NCBI GenBank assembly: GCA_047631875.1
Contig: JBLIAZ010000009.1
Coordinates: 1-27,152 of the forward strand
DNA: 27,152 bases
Origin: JBLIAZ01 sp047631875
GTDB lineage: Bacteria; Bacteroidota; Bacteroidia; Flavobacteriales_C; GCA-002722245
Direction: 5' to 3'
Shown here: positions 17,715 to 27,041 of the stretch, piece by piece
Numbering within the stretch: the first letter of the stretch is position 1
How the letters are laid out: each line of letters begins with the position of its first letter
The notes under the pieces: generated by a model
Told to the model about the DNA's origin: nothing
Databases searched by the model: none
What the model saw: only the letters and a program-made list of their open reading frames with translations
Translations under genes and position numbers: made by a program

Positions 17715-18713
17715 ATGAGTGCCGAGCAAAAAATAGGCGTAATTGGTGGAGGAAGTTGGGCAACCGCGTTGGTAAAAGTGCTGCTTAACAACAGTAACCA
17801 TGTCCATTGGTGGGTAAGGACTAAAGCAACAGCTGACCACATCTCCACCTACGGACACAATCCAAATTATATCAGCTCTATCGAGTTTGACAAAAATAAA
17901 ATTACTGTCACTACGGATGTCAAGGAGGTAATTAGCTCTTGTAATGTGTTGTTTTTTGTTGTGCCTTCTGCTTTTTTACATCAAGAAATAAAGGACATCG
18001 ACAAAGCCTTATTTGAAGACAAAATGGTGGTGTCCGCCATCAAAGGTATCATCCCTGAGCATCATCAGATTCCTGCCAAATATTTTAATGAGCAATTTGG
18101 TGTTAACATGAACAACATAGCGGTGGTAAGTGGGCCTTGCCATGCCGAAGAAGTTGCACAAGAAAAACTATCCTACTTAACTATTGCTTCTCCTACAAGA
18201 GGAAAAGCTGAAATGGTGTCTGAAATGTTAGCGTGTAGGTACATCATGGTGTCAAACAACGACGATTTAGCAGGAACGGAATTTTCGGCCATTTTGAAAA
18301 ACATTTATGCTATTGGAGTGGGAATATGTCATGGCATTGGCTACGGAGATAACTTTACAGCAGTACTAATTTCGAATGCCATTCAAGAAGTGGAAGGATT
18401 TTTACAGGCTGTTTTTCCAAAAGACCGAGACGTGAAGTCTTCAGCTTATTTGGGAGATTTATTAGTGACCGCTTACTCGCAATTTTCAAGAAACAGGACC
18501 TTTGGCGGAATGGTCGGAAAAGGGTACAGCGTGAAATTTGCGCAAATAGAAATGGGCATGATTGCCGAGGGCTACTATGCTTGTAAATCCATTCAAATTA
18601 TTGCTGAAAAAGCAGGTGTCGAAATGCCCATAGCCAAAGCAATTCATGCGTGTTTATACGAAAAAGTAAGTCCTAAGAAGGCGTTTAGAGAACTCCAGGG
18701 AAAACTTAAATAA
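17715..18713 (+). CDS. gpsA: Glycerol-3-phosphate dehydrogenase [NAD(P)+]
   Basis: Reduces dihydroxyacetone phosphate to sn-glycerol 3-phosphate, supplying the backbone for membrane phospholipids. From the ATG at 17715 the protein has 332 residues, the normal length. A GTG at 17706 in the same frame would add only MLH and is less likely. Residues 6-18 (IGVIGGGSWATAL) form the Rossmann dinucleotide-binding loop. VVSGPCHAEEVA is the family's conserved central motif, and LKNIYAIGVGICHGIGYGDN holds the catalytic Lys region of the C-terminal helical domain. The gene follows lysS closely and converges on the TPR gene with 26 bases between the stops. Confidence 0.97.
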   Translation: MSAEQKIGVIGGGSWATALVKVLLNNSNHVHWWVRTKATADHISTYGHNPNYISSIEFDKNKITVTTDVKEVISSCNVLFFVVPSAFLHQEIKDIDKALFEDKMVVSAIKGIIPEHHQIPAKYFNEQFGVNMNNIAVVSGPCHAEEVAQEKLSYLTIASPTRGKAEMVSEMLACRYIMVSNNDDLAGTEFSAILKNIYAIGVGICHGIGYGDNFTAVLISNAIQEVEGFLQAVFPKDRDVKSSAYLGDLLVTAYSQFSRNRTFGGMVGKGYSVKFAQIEMGMIAEGYYACKSIQIIAEKAGVEMPIAKAIHACLYEKVSPKKAFRELQGKLK

Positions 18714-18739
18714 AGAAAATACCTTCTGTCGTCAAAAGT

Positions 18740-20356
18740 TTATTTTCTCAACTTAGTATTGTACTTTTTACAATGATTTTTGATGGCATCCTTGAGTGCT
18801 TCAGTTGGTCTATGTTGAGCAATCGTCCAATCTCCGCATGCGTTTGACGTGTCTCCAGATCGGAATTTTGCCAAACCTCTAAAATAATACGCCTCATAAA
18901 ATGTGAGGTCAAGCTTCAGCAAATGGTCAAATGTAACAATAGCCTCCTCGTTCATTCCTGCTCTCACACAAGCCTCTCCTTTTTTTTGCAAAATTCGTAA
19001 ATTGTCTTTGTCAAAATCCAAGATCTGCTGGTAGTCATAGGCAGCTAAACTGTCCTTTTTCATTTTTTCATAAACCTCGGCACGTAAAACGTGCATCATT
19101 GTGTCCTTAGCGTTCAAGAATATTGCTGTGGTGTAATCCGCAACAGCACTGTCTAAATTACCCTGTAGTTCACTTATTTGCGCTCTGTATTTGAACACGG
19201 CCCAATAGTTTGGGTTTCTTAGTAGCGCTTTTTCAAAATCCTCCAATGCGCCAGAATAATTCTTTTGATCCATTTTAGTACGAGCTCTCATGTAAAACGT
19301 CAACGGATCCCTTGGGTTATAAACTGCGGCCATGTTAAAATCGTTGATAGCCTCATTGTATTTCCCTAGTTGCCTTTCAACATACCCCTTAACGTAATAT
19401 ATCAAAGGGTCTTTGATATCAAAAAACAGAGCCTCATCAAAATCTTTTAAAGCCAATTTATACTCCCCCATCCTGGTATAAGTAATTCCCCTGTTGGTAA
19501 TAGCTACTACATCCGAACTGTCTAATTCAATTGCTACAGTAAAATCCCTAACCGCCGCACTATAATTTCCAATGTTTGAATTTGCAGCACCTCTATTGTT
19601 GAAGGCTGATCTACTTCCGGGACTGGACTTAATTTCGGCATTCATTTCATCAAAGTCTTTGTTAAGCTGATCAGGAATTACACCCTCTTCCTTACCTTCG
19701 GAGCCAACTAACTCCATTAAACTCTTAATCATTGCTGTATCATTTTCGCCGATTGGCGCAAATTCTTGAATCAATTCCCATTTCAAAAAAGGACCATAAT
19801 CATTAAGCATTGTTTCGCTTTTTTTATCGTTTTCATCAAATGAATATTCCCAAACATCCCCTCTTTTAGAATTGGTAAACATTCCCGGATATATTTTAAA
19901 CTTATGGTCCACCCTGTTTAATCGATTGTAATTTGGCAAATAACCCAGCTTCCCTTCTATCACCTCTGGGTAAATGAAATAAGACCCTGGAGGTAAAGTC
20001 AAAGACAATTTAATGGCTAAATAATCAATGTCCCAACTTGAAGCCTCGTGGTCTACTGTAGCCTCGAACGGCCCAGTGCTTTTAACTTTTACTCCCGTGT
20101 TTGAATTAACGACAATGACATTAACCTTTACTCCTCTCTTTTTTTGATAAATTAAATTGAAGGAGGACACAGTAATTTGCGTTGCACTGACAAGACGTTG
20201 CGCCCCAGCTTGTGCAAGCCATCTAAATTTTTCTTTTGTTACTGAAGCATCAACAGGATAACTTTTGAAAATTTTCCCAGCCACAACAGTTTTTTCGGAT
20301 TGCGAATTCGCATTCACGGAAAAAAACAACAACAATAAAAACAAATATTTATACAT
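18740..20356 (-). CDS. Exported TPR-repeat protein with an unassigned N-terminal domain
   Basis: A 538-residue protein with a signal peptide (MYKYLFLLLLFFSVNANS), so it acts in the periplasm or at the outer membrane. Residues about 20-230 are a beta-rich domain I do not recognise. Residues about 248-525 contain eight tandem tetratricopeptide repeats, for example FNNRGAANSNIGNYSAAVRD, YYVKGYVERQLGKYNEAIND and YYFRGLAKFRSGDTSNACGD. These form a superhelical scaffold for protein binding. Two Cys, in NACGD and in KNHCKK near the end, could form a disulfide. No sorting domain or lipobox is present. No partner gene is visible: it is flanked by gpsA (convergent) and rnr (same strand, 106 bases upstream), so the function is unknown. 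Confidence 0.88.
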   Translation of the reverse strand: MYKYLFLLLLFFSVNANSQSEKTVVAGKIFKSYPVDASVTKEKFRWLAQAGAQRLVSATQITVSSFNLIYQKKRGVKVNVIVVNSNTGVKVKSTGPFEATVDHEASSWDIDYLAIKLSLTLPPGSYFIYPEVIEGKLGYLPNYNRLNRVDHKFKIYPGMFTNSKRGDVWEYSFDENDKKSETMLNDYGPFLKWELIQEFAPIGENDTAMIKSLMELVGSEGKEEGVIPDQLNKDFDEMNAEIKSSPGSRSAFNNRGAANSNIGNYSAAVRDFTVAIELDSSDVVAITNRGITYTRMGEYKLALKDFDEALFFDIKDPLIYYVKGYVERQLGKYNEAINDFNMAAVYNPRDPLTFYMRARTKMDQKNYSGALEDFEKALLRNPNYWAVFKYRAQISELQGNLDSAVADYTTAIFLNAKDTMMHVLRAEVYEKMKKDSLAAYDYQQILDFDKDNLRILQKKGEACVRAGMNEEAIVTFDHLLKLDLTFYEAYYFRGLAKFRSGDTSNACGDWTIAQHRPTEALKDAIKNHCKKYNTKLRK

Positions 20357-20365
20357 GTGAGACAG

Positions 20366-20370
20366 CTCCT
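20366..20370 (-). promoter_or_regulatory. Shine-Dalgarno AGGAG of the TPR gene
   Basis: On the minus strand AGGAG stands nine bases before the ATG at 20356. Clear Shine-Dalgarno sequences are rare in Bacteroidota and are not obvious before the other genes here, so it is worth noting and supports this start codon. Confidence 0.5.
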
Positions 20371-20462
20371 TTAGTCAGTAAAATACATAATATATACGAC
20401 TAATTAAATTAATCTAGGAAACATCAAAAGAAAATAGTGTTTTTCTACTAAATAAACTCGTA

Positions 20463-22658
20463 CTATTCAACACGTTTTATATACAAGTAGTCCAACTGAC
20501 GTTTAACCAAGTCTGCATTTTTAATCTCGATGATGATTTTATCGCCTATTTGAAATTTCTCCTTGTTTTTTTTCCCTACTAAGCAAAAATTGTCTTGATC
20601 AAAACTGTAAAAATCGTCTGTCATCGTCCTGATCGAAATCATTCCTTCACAAAGGTTCTCTGTTATTTCCGCATACATTCCCCATTCGGTAACCCCAGAT
20701 ATTAAAGCTTCAAACTCCTGCCCTACTTTGTTCATCATGAATTGCACTTGCTTGTACTTAATGGAGTCGCGCTCAGCTTGCGAAGCCAATTTCTCCTGCT
20801 TGGAAGAATGAATACACATTTCCTCTTGTTCGTTGGCGTTGACGCTTTTCTCGCCATCTAAATACTTTTGCAATAACCTGTGAAGCATCACATCTGGATA
20901 CCTTCTGATGGGAGAGGTAAAATGACTATAATGAGTAAACCCTAAGCCATAGTGACCTATGTTTTCCGTACTGTATTCCGCTTTAGCCATGGTTCTAATT
21001 GCTAAGGTTTCCAGCATGTTACTTTCTTTTTTCCCTTTAACGTCGGTCAATAATTTACTGATCGATTGCGCAATTTCTGATTCATTATTGGGCTTAATAA
21101 AATACCCAAACTTGGTTACAAAATTGGAAAATTGTTCAAATTTTTCAGGTGATGGCTTGTCGTGAATCCTGTATACGAATGTCTTTGGTTTGCTTTTTTT
21201 ACCGATGTATGCCGCCACACTTCTGTTAGCTAGTAACATGAATTCTTCAATCAATTTGTTGGCATCCTTGCTTTCTTTAAAATACACTCCAGTTGGTGCG
21301 CCTTTTTCATCCAAATTGAATTTTACCTCCACCCTGTCAAAGGTCAACCCACCTTTACCTAACCTTTCCTTTCGTAGCTTTTTTGCCAATCCGTCCAACA
21401 GCAACACCTCTGGTTTTAAAGGACCATTTTCCCCTTCGATGATCGCTTGAGCGTCCTCGTATGCAAATCGCTTGTCTGAATAAATGGTTGTTCTTCCGTA
21501 CCATTCATTTAACACTTGTGCATTTTCATTCATTTCAAACACAGCGGAAAAACAAAATTTTTCCTCGTGTGGACGCAAACTACACACTCCGTTTGACAAT
21601 TTTTCAGGAAGCATCGGGACCACCCTGTCCACTAAATAAACTGATGTGGCTCTGTTGAATGCTTCCTCGTCCAATATGCTCCCCTCGGGCACATAGTGTG
21701 AAACATCAGCAATGTGTACTCCTATTTCATAATTTCCGTTGTCCAATTTTTTAATCGACAAGGCGTCGTCAAAATCTTTTGCGTCATGTGGGTCAATGGT
21801 AAAAGTGGTAATGTCCCTAAAATCACGGCGCTTGGCAATTTCAGCCTTGTCCAACTCTACTGAAATTTTATCTGCCTCCTTTTCCACATGATCAGGAAAT
21901 TCCATCGGTAATTCGTATTCAAACATGATGGAATTCATCACTACATCATTATCACTGGCCTCACCTAATACTTTGATAATTCGCCCAAATGGGTTTTTAG
22001 AATTCTTAGGCCAATCAGCAATTTCGGCAATCACTTTTTCACCTTCCTTTGCCCCTTTCAGTTTAGCAAGGGGTATAAAAAAGTCCACATTCATTTTTTG
22101 ACTGTCCGCGATAAAAAAGGCGTATTTAGCACTTATTTCTACTCGCCCGATGAACTCTGTTTTCTTACGTTTAACAACCTCAATGACTTGTCCTTCTATC
22201 TTTTTACGACTTCCTGGTATCACCCTGACTTTTACAGTGTCACCATGTAATGCCTGGTTCAAATTATTAGCATGAACATATACGTCTTCCTCTTGCTCTT
22301 CACAAATTATGAATGCCGATCCTGAAGCAATAGCCGCAACTTCTCCTAGCAACAATTCCTCCACGATGTTCAAAGCGTACTTCCCAAAAGAACGCTCTAC
22401 AATCACTTCTTTGAACGCCAATTCGTCCAAAATATTAGAAATTTTTCGTCTCCTGTCTGGATCAGAAATTTTTAAATACCCCGCTATTTGCTTGTAGTTT
22501 AATGTTTTTGACGCGTGTTTGTTAAAAGTCTTAACAATTTGCTCCATTAAAGGTAAACTCGCATGTGAATTCTTACTCGATTGATCTTCTGGTTGCCCTC
22601 CCCTGCTTTGCTTTGCTCCGTGCCGACTTCCTTTATTCGGCTTTTTATTTTTTGACAT
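20463..22658 (-). CDS. rnr: Ribonuclease R
   Basis: A processive 3'-to-5' exoribonuclease that can degrade structured RNA, including rRNA and mRNA fragments. Of its 731 residues, about 1-28 are a basic, probably disordered extension (SKNKKPNKGSRHGAKQSRGG). About 35-100 form the winged-helix RNB N-terminal domain, followed by cold-shock OB domains. The RNB catalytic domain centres on TIDPHDAKDFDDALS (about residues 285-299), which keeps the four Mg-binding Asp. It includes HYGLGFTHYSHFTSPIRRYPD, and an S1 domain lies at about 645-728 (FEALISGVTEWGMYAEI). The protein ends right after S1, without the Lys-rich C-terminal tail of E. coli RNase R; the basic segment is at the other end. It starts 18 bases downstream of the DEAD-box helicase gene, so the two are very likely one operon. 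Confidence 0.97.
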   Translation of the reverse strand: MSKNKKPNKGSRHGAKQSRGGQPEDQSSKNSHASLPLMEQIVKTFNKHASKTLNYKQIAGYLKISDPDRRRKISNILDELAFKEVIVERSFGKYALNIVEELLLGEVAAIASGSAFIICEEQEEDVYVHANNLNQALHGDTVKVRVIPGSRKKIEGQVIEVVKRKKTEFIGRVEISAKYAFFIADSQKMNVDFFIPLAKLKGAKEGEKVIAEIADWPKNSKNPFGRIIKVLGEASDNDVVMNSIMFEYELPMEFPDHVEKEADKISVELDKAEIAKRRDFRDITTFTIDPHDAKDFDDALSIKKLDNGNYEIGVHIADVSHYVPEGSILDEEAFNRATSVYLVDRVVPMLPEKLSNGVCSLRPHEEKFCFSAVFEMNENAQVLNEWYGRTTIYSDKRFAYEDAQAIIEGENGPLKPEVLLLDGLAKKLRKERLGKGGLTFDRVEVKFNLDEKGAPTGVYFKESKDANKLIEEFMLLANRSVAAYIGKKSKPKTFVYRIHDKPSPEKFEQFSNFVTKFGYFIKPNNESEIAQSISKLLTDVKGKKESNMLETLAIRTMAKAEYSTENIGHYGLGFTHYSHFTSPIRRYPDVMLHRLLQKYLDGEKSVNANEQEEMCIHSSKQEKLASQAERDSIKYKQVQFMMNKVGQEFEALISGVTEWGMYAEITENLCEGMISIRTMTDDFYSFDQDNFCLVGKKNKEKFQIGDKIIIEIKNADLVKRQLDYLYIKRVE

Positions 22659-22676
22659 GGTGTGAATATACTCAAA

Positions 22677-23981
22677 CTACTTCAACAAAGTAATCCTGAC
22701 TTTTCGTTTTTTTAACCGACTGTTGTTCAGTATTGTAATTAATTGATTGGATTTTGATTGGGGAACAGCAACATAAACACAGTCTTGTTTTAATTCAATG
22801 ATGCCTAATTCATCTTTTGATAATCCACCTTGCTTAAAAAATAACCCAGCTACATCGCCCTTGGAAATTTTGTCTTTTCGCCCACCTGTAATGTAAAGGG
22901 TTGCCCAATCGCTGTTTTTTACTGTATTTCCCAACTCGAGCGCTTCATTGACACCTTGAATAAAATCAGGTAACCGCTGCTCCTTTTCTTTTAACACATA
23001 AGCTGTTCCTTCGGTGTTCATCCTCGCAGTTCTCCCATTTCTATGGGTAAATTCATCGTGCTTAAAGGGGATTTCGTAGTGAATAATGAAATCCATTTCT
23101 GGCACATCAATTCCTCGGGCCGCTAAATCAGTAGCCAAAAGTATTTTATGTGTTCCATTCCTGAATTTGATCAATGCTCGTTCTCTGTCGATTTGCTCAA
23201 GTCCACCATAAAAACATCCGTGGTCAATTCCTGCTTCGTATAAATAGTCACTTACATTTTGAATGCTGTCCCTTAAGTTGCAAAAAACTATTCCGCTTCC
23301 TCCTCCTACATGACCCAATAGGTTGGTTAAAGTGGCTAATTTACTTCCCGAGGAAAGGACAATTTTAAGTTGAAGTTGACTTTTTTTATCCGTTAAATAA
23401 TTTAACTTTTTTGGGTTTTGTAACCCTATGAAGGTTGGAATACTTGTTTTTTGAGTAGCAGAAGTAAGTATCTTTTTCCTCAAATTAGGCAGGGCTTCTG
23501 CAATTTCCTTCATCTCTTTTTCGAAACCAACTTCTAAGGATTTATCAAACTCATCCAACACCAAGGTTTTAATACCTCGGGTAATAAGGCTGTGTTTTCT
23601 AAAGTGGTCTGCAATCCTGCCTGGAGTTCCAATTAAAATTGCTGGAGGGTGCTTCAAATCCAGCTTGTCTTTAAATCCAGCTCGTCCACCATACACAGCA
23701 TTTATCTTATAGCCACTCCCCATTTCTCGTGCTACTTGCTCAATTTGAATAGCCAACTCCCTTGAAGGAACCAAAATTAGCACTTGTACTTGGTCGTAAT
23801 CAGGACTCAACTCACTAATGATGGGCAATAAAAAAGCCAAGGTTTTACCAGTCCCCGTAGGAGATAAAAGCACTATCTCCTCGCAGGACAAAATAGCTTC
23901 CCCTGCCTCCTCTTGCATTTTATTTAATTTCTTAATCCCTAATTTATTTAAAATCCCTTGCTGATCCTTTTTTTCTGACAT
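22677..23981 (-). CDS. DEAD-box RNA helicase with DbpA-type RNA-binding C-terminus
   Basis: A 434-residue ATP-dependent RNA helicase. RecA domain 1 has motif I SPTGTGKT (about 40-47), Ia PSRELA, Ib GTPGR, motif II as DEFD rather than DEAD, and motif III SAT. RecA domain 2 has IVFCN, motif V ATDLAARGIDVP and motif VI as HRNGRTAR (usual form HRxGRxGR). The Q motif is weak: the Gln is present (KMQEEA) but the upstream Phe is not. The last 70 residues (VAGLFFKQGGLSKDELGII; VAVPQSKSNQL; KKRKVRITLLK) match the DbpA RNA-binding fold, which in E. coli DbpA recognises helix 92 of 23S rRNA. I therefore infer a role in large-subunit assembly or rRNA turnover. DEFD in this position seems common in related Bacteroidota helicases. 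rnr follows 18 bases downstream. Confidence 0.95.
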   Translation of the reverse strand: MSEKKDQQGILNKLGIKKLNKMQEEAGEAILSCEEIVLLSPTGTGKTLAFLLPIISELSPDYDQVQVLILVPSRELAIQIEQVAREMGSGYKINAVYGGRAGFKDKLDLKHPPAILIGTPGRIADHFRKHSLITRGIKTLVLDEFDKSLEVGFEKEMKEIAEALPNLRKKILTSATQKTSIPTFIGLQNPKKLNYLTDKKSQLQLKIVLSSGSKLATLTNLLGHVGGGSGIVFCNLRDSIQNVSDYLYEAGIDHGCFYGGLEQIDRERALIKFRNGTHKILLATDLAARGIDVPEMDFIIHYEIPFKHDEFTHRNGRTARMNTEGTAYVLKEKEQRLPDFIQGVNEALELGNTVKNSDWATLYITGGRKDKISKGDVAGLFFKQGGLSKDELGIIELKQDCVYVAVPQSKSNQLITILNNSRLKKRKVRITLLK

Positions 23982-24119
23982 GGTGACAAAGGTAGTTTAA
24001 AACTTTAGGCAACCAGAAAACTTGTCAAAGCTTAATTAATTTCCTTCAAAAAACGACAGATTTTAGCAAGCATTAGGGTTTTTTAATCGTATTTTTAATG
24101 CTTCAAAACAACGAAAATA

Positions 24120-26957
24120 ATGTCCGAAAAAAAACTGTTTTTAATTGATGCTTTTGCGATCATCTACCGTTCTTACTTTGCTTTTGGAAACAACCAACGA
24201 TACAATTCTCAAGGGCTAAACACTTCGGCAATGTTGGGCTTTACCAATACAATAATCGAACTATTAAGAAAAGAAAACCCAACACACATAGGAGTAGTTT
24301 TTGATTCGCCAGGAAAAACATTCCGAGAGGACATTTACCCTTTGTACAAAGCTCACAGGGATGAAATGCCCGAAGACATCAGGAACTCGATTCCCTACAT
24401 CAAAAAAATCATTGAGGCCATGAACATTCCTTTGGTCGCAATGGAAGGCTTTGAGGCGGACGACATCATTGGAACCATGGCCAAAGCGGCCGAAAAAGAA
24501 GAGTTTATCACTTACATGATGACACCTGACAAGGACTTTATGCAACTAGTGACTGACAACATCATCATGTACAAGCCTGGTCGAAGCGGTAATCCCGCTG
24601 AAAAATTGGGGGTTAGTGAAGTCTTAGAAAAATTCGAAATTAACCATCCGGAACAAGTCATTGACATACTTGGATTATGGGGAGATGCAGCAGATAATAT
24701 TCCAGGAATTCCAGGAATTGGAGAAAAAACATCCAAAAAATTAATCAGCAAATATGGCACCATTGAAAACCTAATAGAGGCTGCTGAAGCAGATTTAAAA
24801 GGTAAGCAACGCGAAAATGTAATTAACTTCGCCGAGCAAGGTTTGTTGTCAAAAAAACTAGCGACAATTGTATTGGACGTTCCCATAAAATTTTCTTTTG
24901 AAGATTTAAAAAAATCGGCCTTCAACAAAGAAGCACTTCTTGCTTTATTTGCTGAACTAGAATTCAGAGGATTAGCACAAAGGATTTTTGACCAAGACGT
25001 ACACACCTCTTCCACCAGACCAACAGGAACACCCGCTCCCACCAGGACCATTCCCCCTCAGCCAAAAAAGAACGTTCCTGTGGACTTGTTCAATCAACCT
25101 GCAATCTCTGATTCAATCAACGAGGAGCAGCCTGAAGAAAACATCCAAGAATACAAAACTTTTGACAGCAAAAAACAACACTACCAATTGGTGGAATCCA
25201 TAGAGGACATAAAAAAACTAGTCGCGCAGCTGGGGAAACTAAAGAGCTTTTGTTTTGATACGGAAACTACTGGTTTGGACAGTCATACTGCTGCCATCAT
25301 TGGGCTGTCATTCTCCTTTGAAAACAACAAAGCATTTTATGTTCCCGTGGCTGAAGGGAAGGAAGAAGTTACTTTAAGTCATTTTAGAAGTTTGTTTGAA
25401 AACGAGAACATTGAAAAAATAGCTCAAAACATCAAGTACGACATGAACATTTTAAAAGGTGTAAACATTAAGGTATTAGGCCCTTTGTTTGACACCATGA
25501 TTGCTCATTACCTTCTTGAGCCCGACATGCGTCACAACATGGATTTATTGAGCGAAACTTATTTAAGTTACCGCCCGATTTCTATTGAAACTTTGATTGG
25601 TAAAAAGGGAAAAAACCAATTGAACATGAGGGATGTTTCGCCGGCACAAGTAAGCAATTATGCTTGCGAAGACGCTGATATCACGTGGCAACTGAAGGGT
25701 GTTTTTGAAAAGCTTTTAAAAGAAACGGAAACCAGTAAATTGTTCTGTGACATTGAAATGCCACTTATACCTGTGCTTTCAGAAATGGAAAGCGAAGGGG
25801 TTAAATTAGATTCAAAAAGCTTAGAAAATTACGCAGAAGTACTAAAAGATGACATTGATGATTTAGAGAAAAAAATCATTGATCTCGCAGGAGAAGAGTT
25901 CAATGTGTCTTCGCCTAAACAACTGGGAGAAGTACTGTTTGACAAGTTGAAAATTACAGACAAGGCAAAAAAAACGAAAACAGGCCAGTACCAAACCAAC
26001 GAAGAAACACTTCAAAAATTAGCAGACAAACACGAAATCATTGCGCCGATTTTGGAATACCGTCAACTGAAAAAATTAAAGTCTACGTACGTGGATGTAC
26101 TCCCTACATTAGTAAACCCTAGTACAGGGAAAATTCACACCAGTTTTAACCAAGCTGTGGCCGCTACAGGAAGGTTGAGCAGCAACAACCCTAATTTGCA
26201 AAACATTCCAATAAAAACGGAAAAAGGAAGGGAAGTAAGAAGGGCTTTTGTAGCATCCGAAGGAAGGGAAATTCTAGCTGCAGATTACTCTCAAGTAGAG
26301 CTACGGGTCATGGCTGAAATATGTGAAGACAAAGGAATGCAAGATGCTTTTATGAACGGTCAAGACATTCATGCTGCTACGGCAGCAAATGTTTTTGACG
26401 TACCACTAGAGGAGGTCGATAAAGCAATGAGAAACAAGGCTAAGATGGTCAACTTTGGAATTATATATGGGATTTCAGCCTTTGGTTTGAGTCAACGGTT
26501 AGGAATTCCAAGAAAGGAAGCCGCTGAAATCATTAAGCAATACTTCATGAAATATCCTGGAGTACAACGCTACATGAACGACACGGTGGAAGAGGCCCGA
26601 AAAAACGGCTATGTTCAAACTATCATGGGCAGGAAAAGGTATTTAAAAGACATCAACTCTAGGAATGCCATAGTTAGAGGTTACGCCGAAAGGAACGCGA
26701 TTAACGCACCCATTCAAGGTTCAGCAGCGGACATCATTAAAAAAGCAATGATTGACATTCAAAAAGAACTGAAGGGAAAAAACTACAAAAGCACGATGAT
26801 TTTGCAAGTGCATGATGAATTGTTATTTGATGTAGTGCCTGAGGAAAAAGAAAAAATGAAGCAATTGGTTAAAGACAAGATGGAAAATGCTGTAAAAACT
26901 AATGTACCTTTAGAGGTAGACATGAATTATGCAGACAACTGGTTAGATGCACATTAA
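24120..26957 (+). CDS. polA: DNA polymerase I
   Basis: A DNA polymerase for Okazaki fragment processing and repair, with 945 residues. The 5'-nuclease domain (about 1-295) has FLIDAFAIIYRSYFAF, GFEADDIIGTMA, MMTPDKDFMQL and a helix-hairpin-helix (GIPGIGEKTSKKL). A Pro-rich, poorly conserved linker covers about 300-345. The 3'-5' exonuclease domain (about 355-540) keeps its acidic residues: FDTETTG, NIKYDMN and YACEDADITW, so proofreading should be active. The polymerase domain has motif A ADYSQVELRVMAEI (about 721), motif B RNKAKMVNFGIIYG with Phe at the ddNTP-discriminating position, and motif C LQVHDELLF (about 894). The gene starts with ATG at 24120 and is divergent from the helicase-rnr operon, with 138 bases between. 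Confidence 0.98.
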   Translation: MSEKKLFLIDAFAIIYRSYFAFGNNQRYNSQGLNTSAMLGFTNTIIELLRKENPTHIGVVFDSPGKTFREDIYPLYKAHRDEMPEDIRNSIPYIKKIIEAMNIPLVAMEGFEADDIIGTMAKAAEKEEFITYMMTPDKDFMQLVTDNIIMYKPGRSGNPAEKLGVSEVLEKFEINHPEQVIDILGLWGDAADNIPGIPGIGEKTSKKLISKYGTIENLIEAAEADLKGKQRENVINFAEQGLLSKKLATIVLDVPIKFSFEDLKKSAFNKEALLALFAELEFRGLAQRIFDQDVHTSSTRPTGTPAPTRTIPPQPKKNVPVDLFNQPAISDSINEEQPEENIQEYKTFDSKKQHYQLVESIEDIKKLVAQLGKLKSFCFDTETTGLDSHTAAIIGLSFSFENNKAFYVPVAEGKEEVTLSHFRSLFENENIEKIAQNIKYDMNILKGVNIKVLGPLFDTMIAHYLLEPDMRHNMDLLSETYLSYRPISIETLIGKKGKNQLNMRDVSPAQVSNYACEDADITWQLKGVFEKLLKETETSKLFCDIEMPLIPVLSEMESEGVKLDSKSLENYAEVLKDDIDDLEKKIIDLAGEEFNVSSPKQLGEVLFDKLKITDKAKKTKTGQYQTNEETLQKLADKHEIIAPILEYRQLKKLKSTYVDVLPTLVNPSTGKIHTSFNQAVAATGRLSSNNPNLQNIPIKTEKGREVRRAFVASEGREILAADYSQVELRVMAEICEDKGMQDAFMNGQDIHAATAANVFDVPLEEVDKAMRNKAKMVNFGIIYGISAFGLSQRLGIPRKEAAEIIKQYFMKYPGVQRYMNDTVEEARKNGYVQTIMGRKRYLKDINSRNAIVRGYAERNAINAPIQGSAADIIKKAMIDIQKELKGKNYKSTMILQVHDELLFDVVPEEKEKMKQLVKDKMENAVKTNVPLEVDMNYADNWLDAH

Positions 26958-27041
26958 ACAAAAATCCATTCCACGTGAAGTTTGAGCAATAAAAAAAGAA
27001 AATTAGTCGTTGAAAATTCCATAACCAACCACTTACTAACT

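Noticed and set aside
18714..18748. Inverted repeat AGAAAATA / TATTTTCT between gpsA and the TPR gene
   Set aside because: The stem is weak, the loop is about 19 bases, and one arm lies inside the TPR coding end; this is not convincing as a terminator.
24512..25051. Long minus-strand frame inside polA
   Set aside because: It is antisense to strongly conserved polA coding sequence and its product has no domain or signal; it is a composition shadow.
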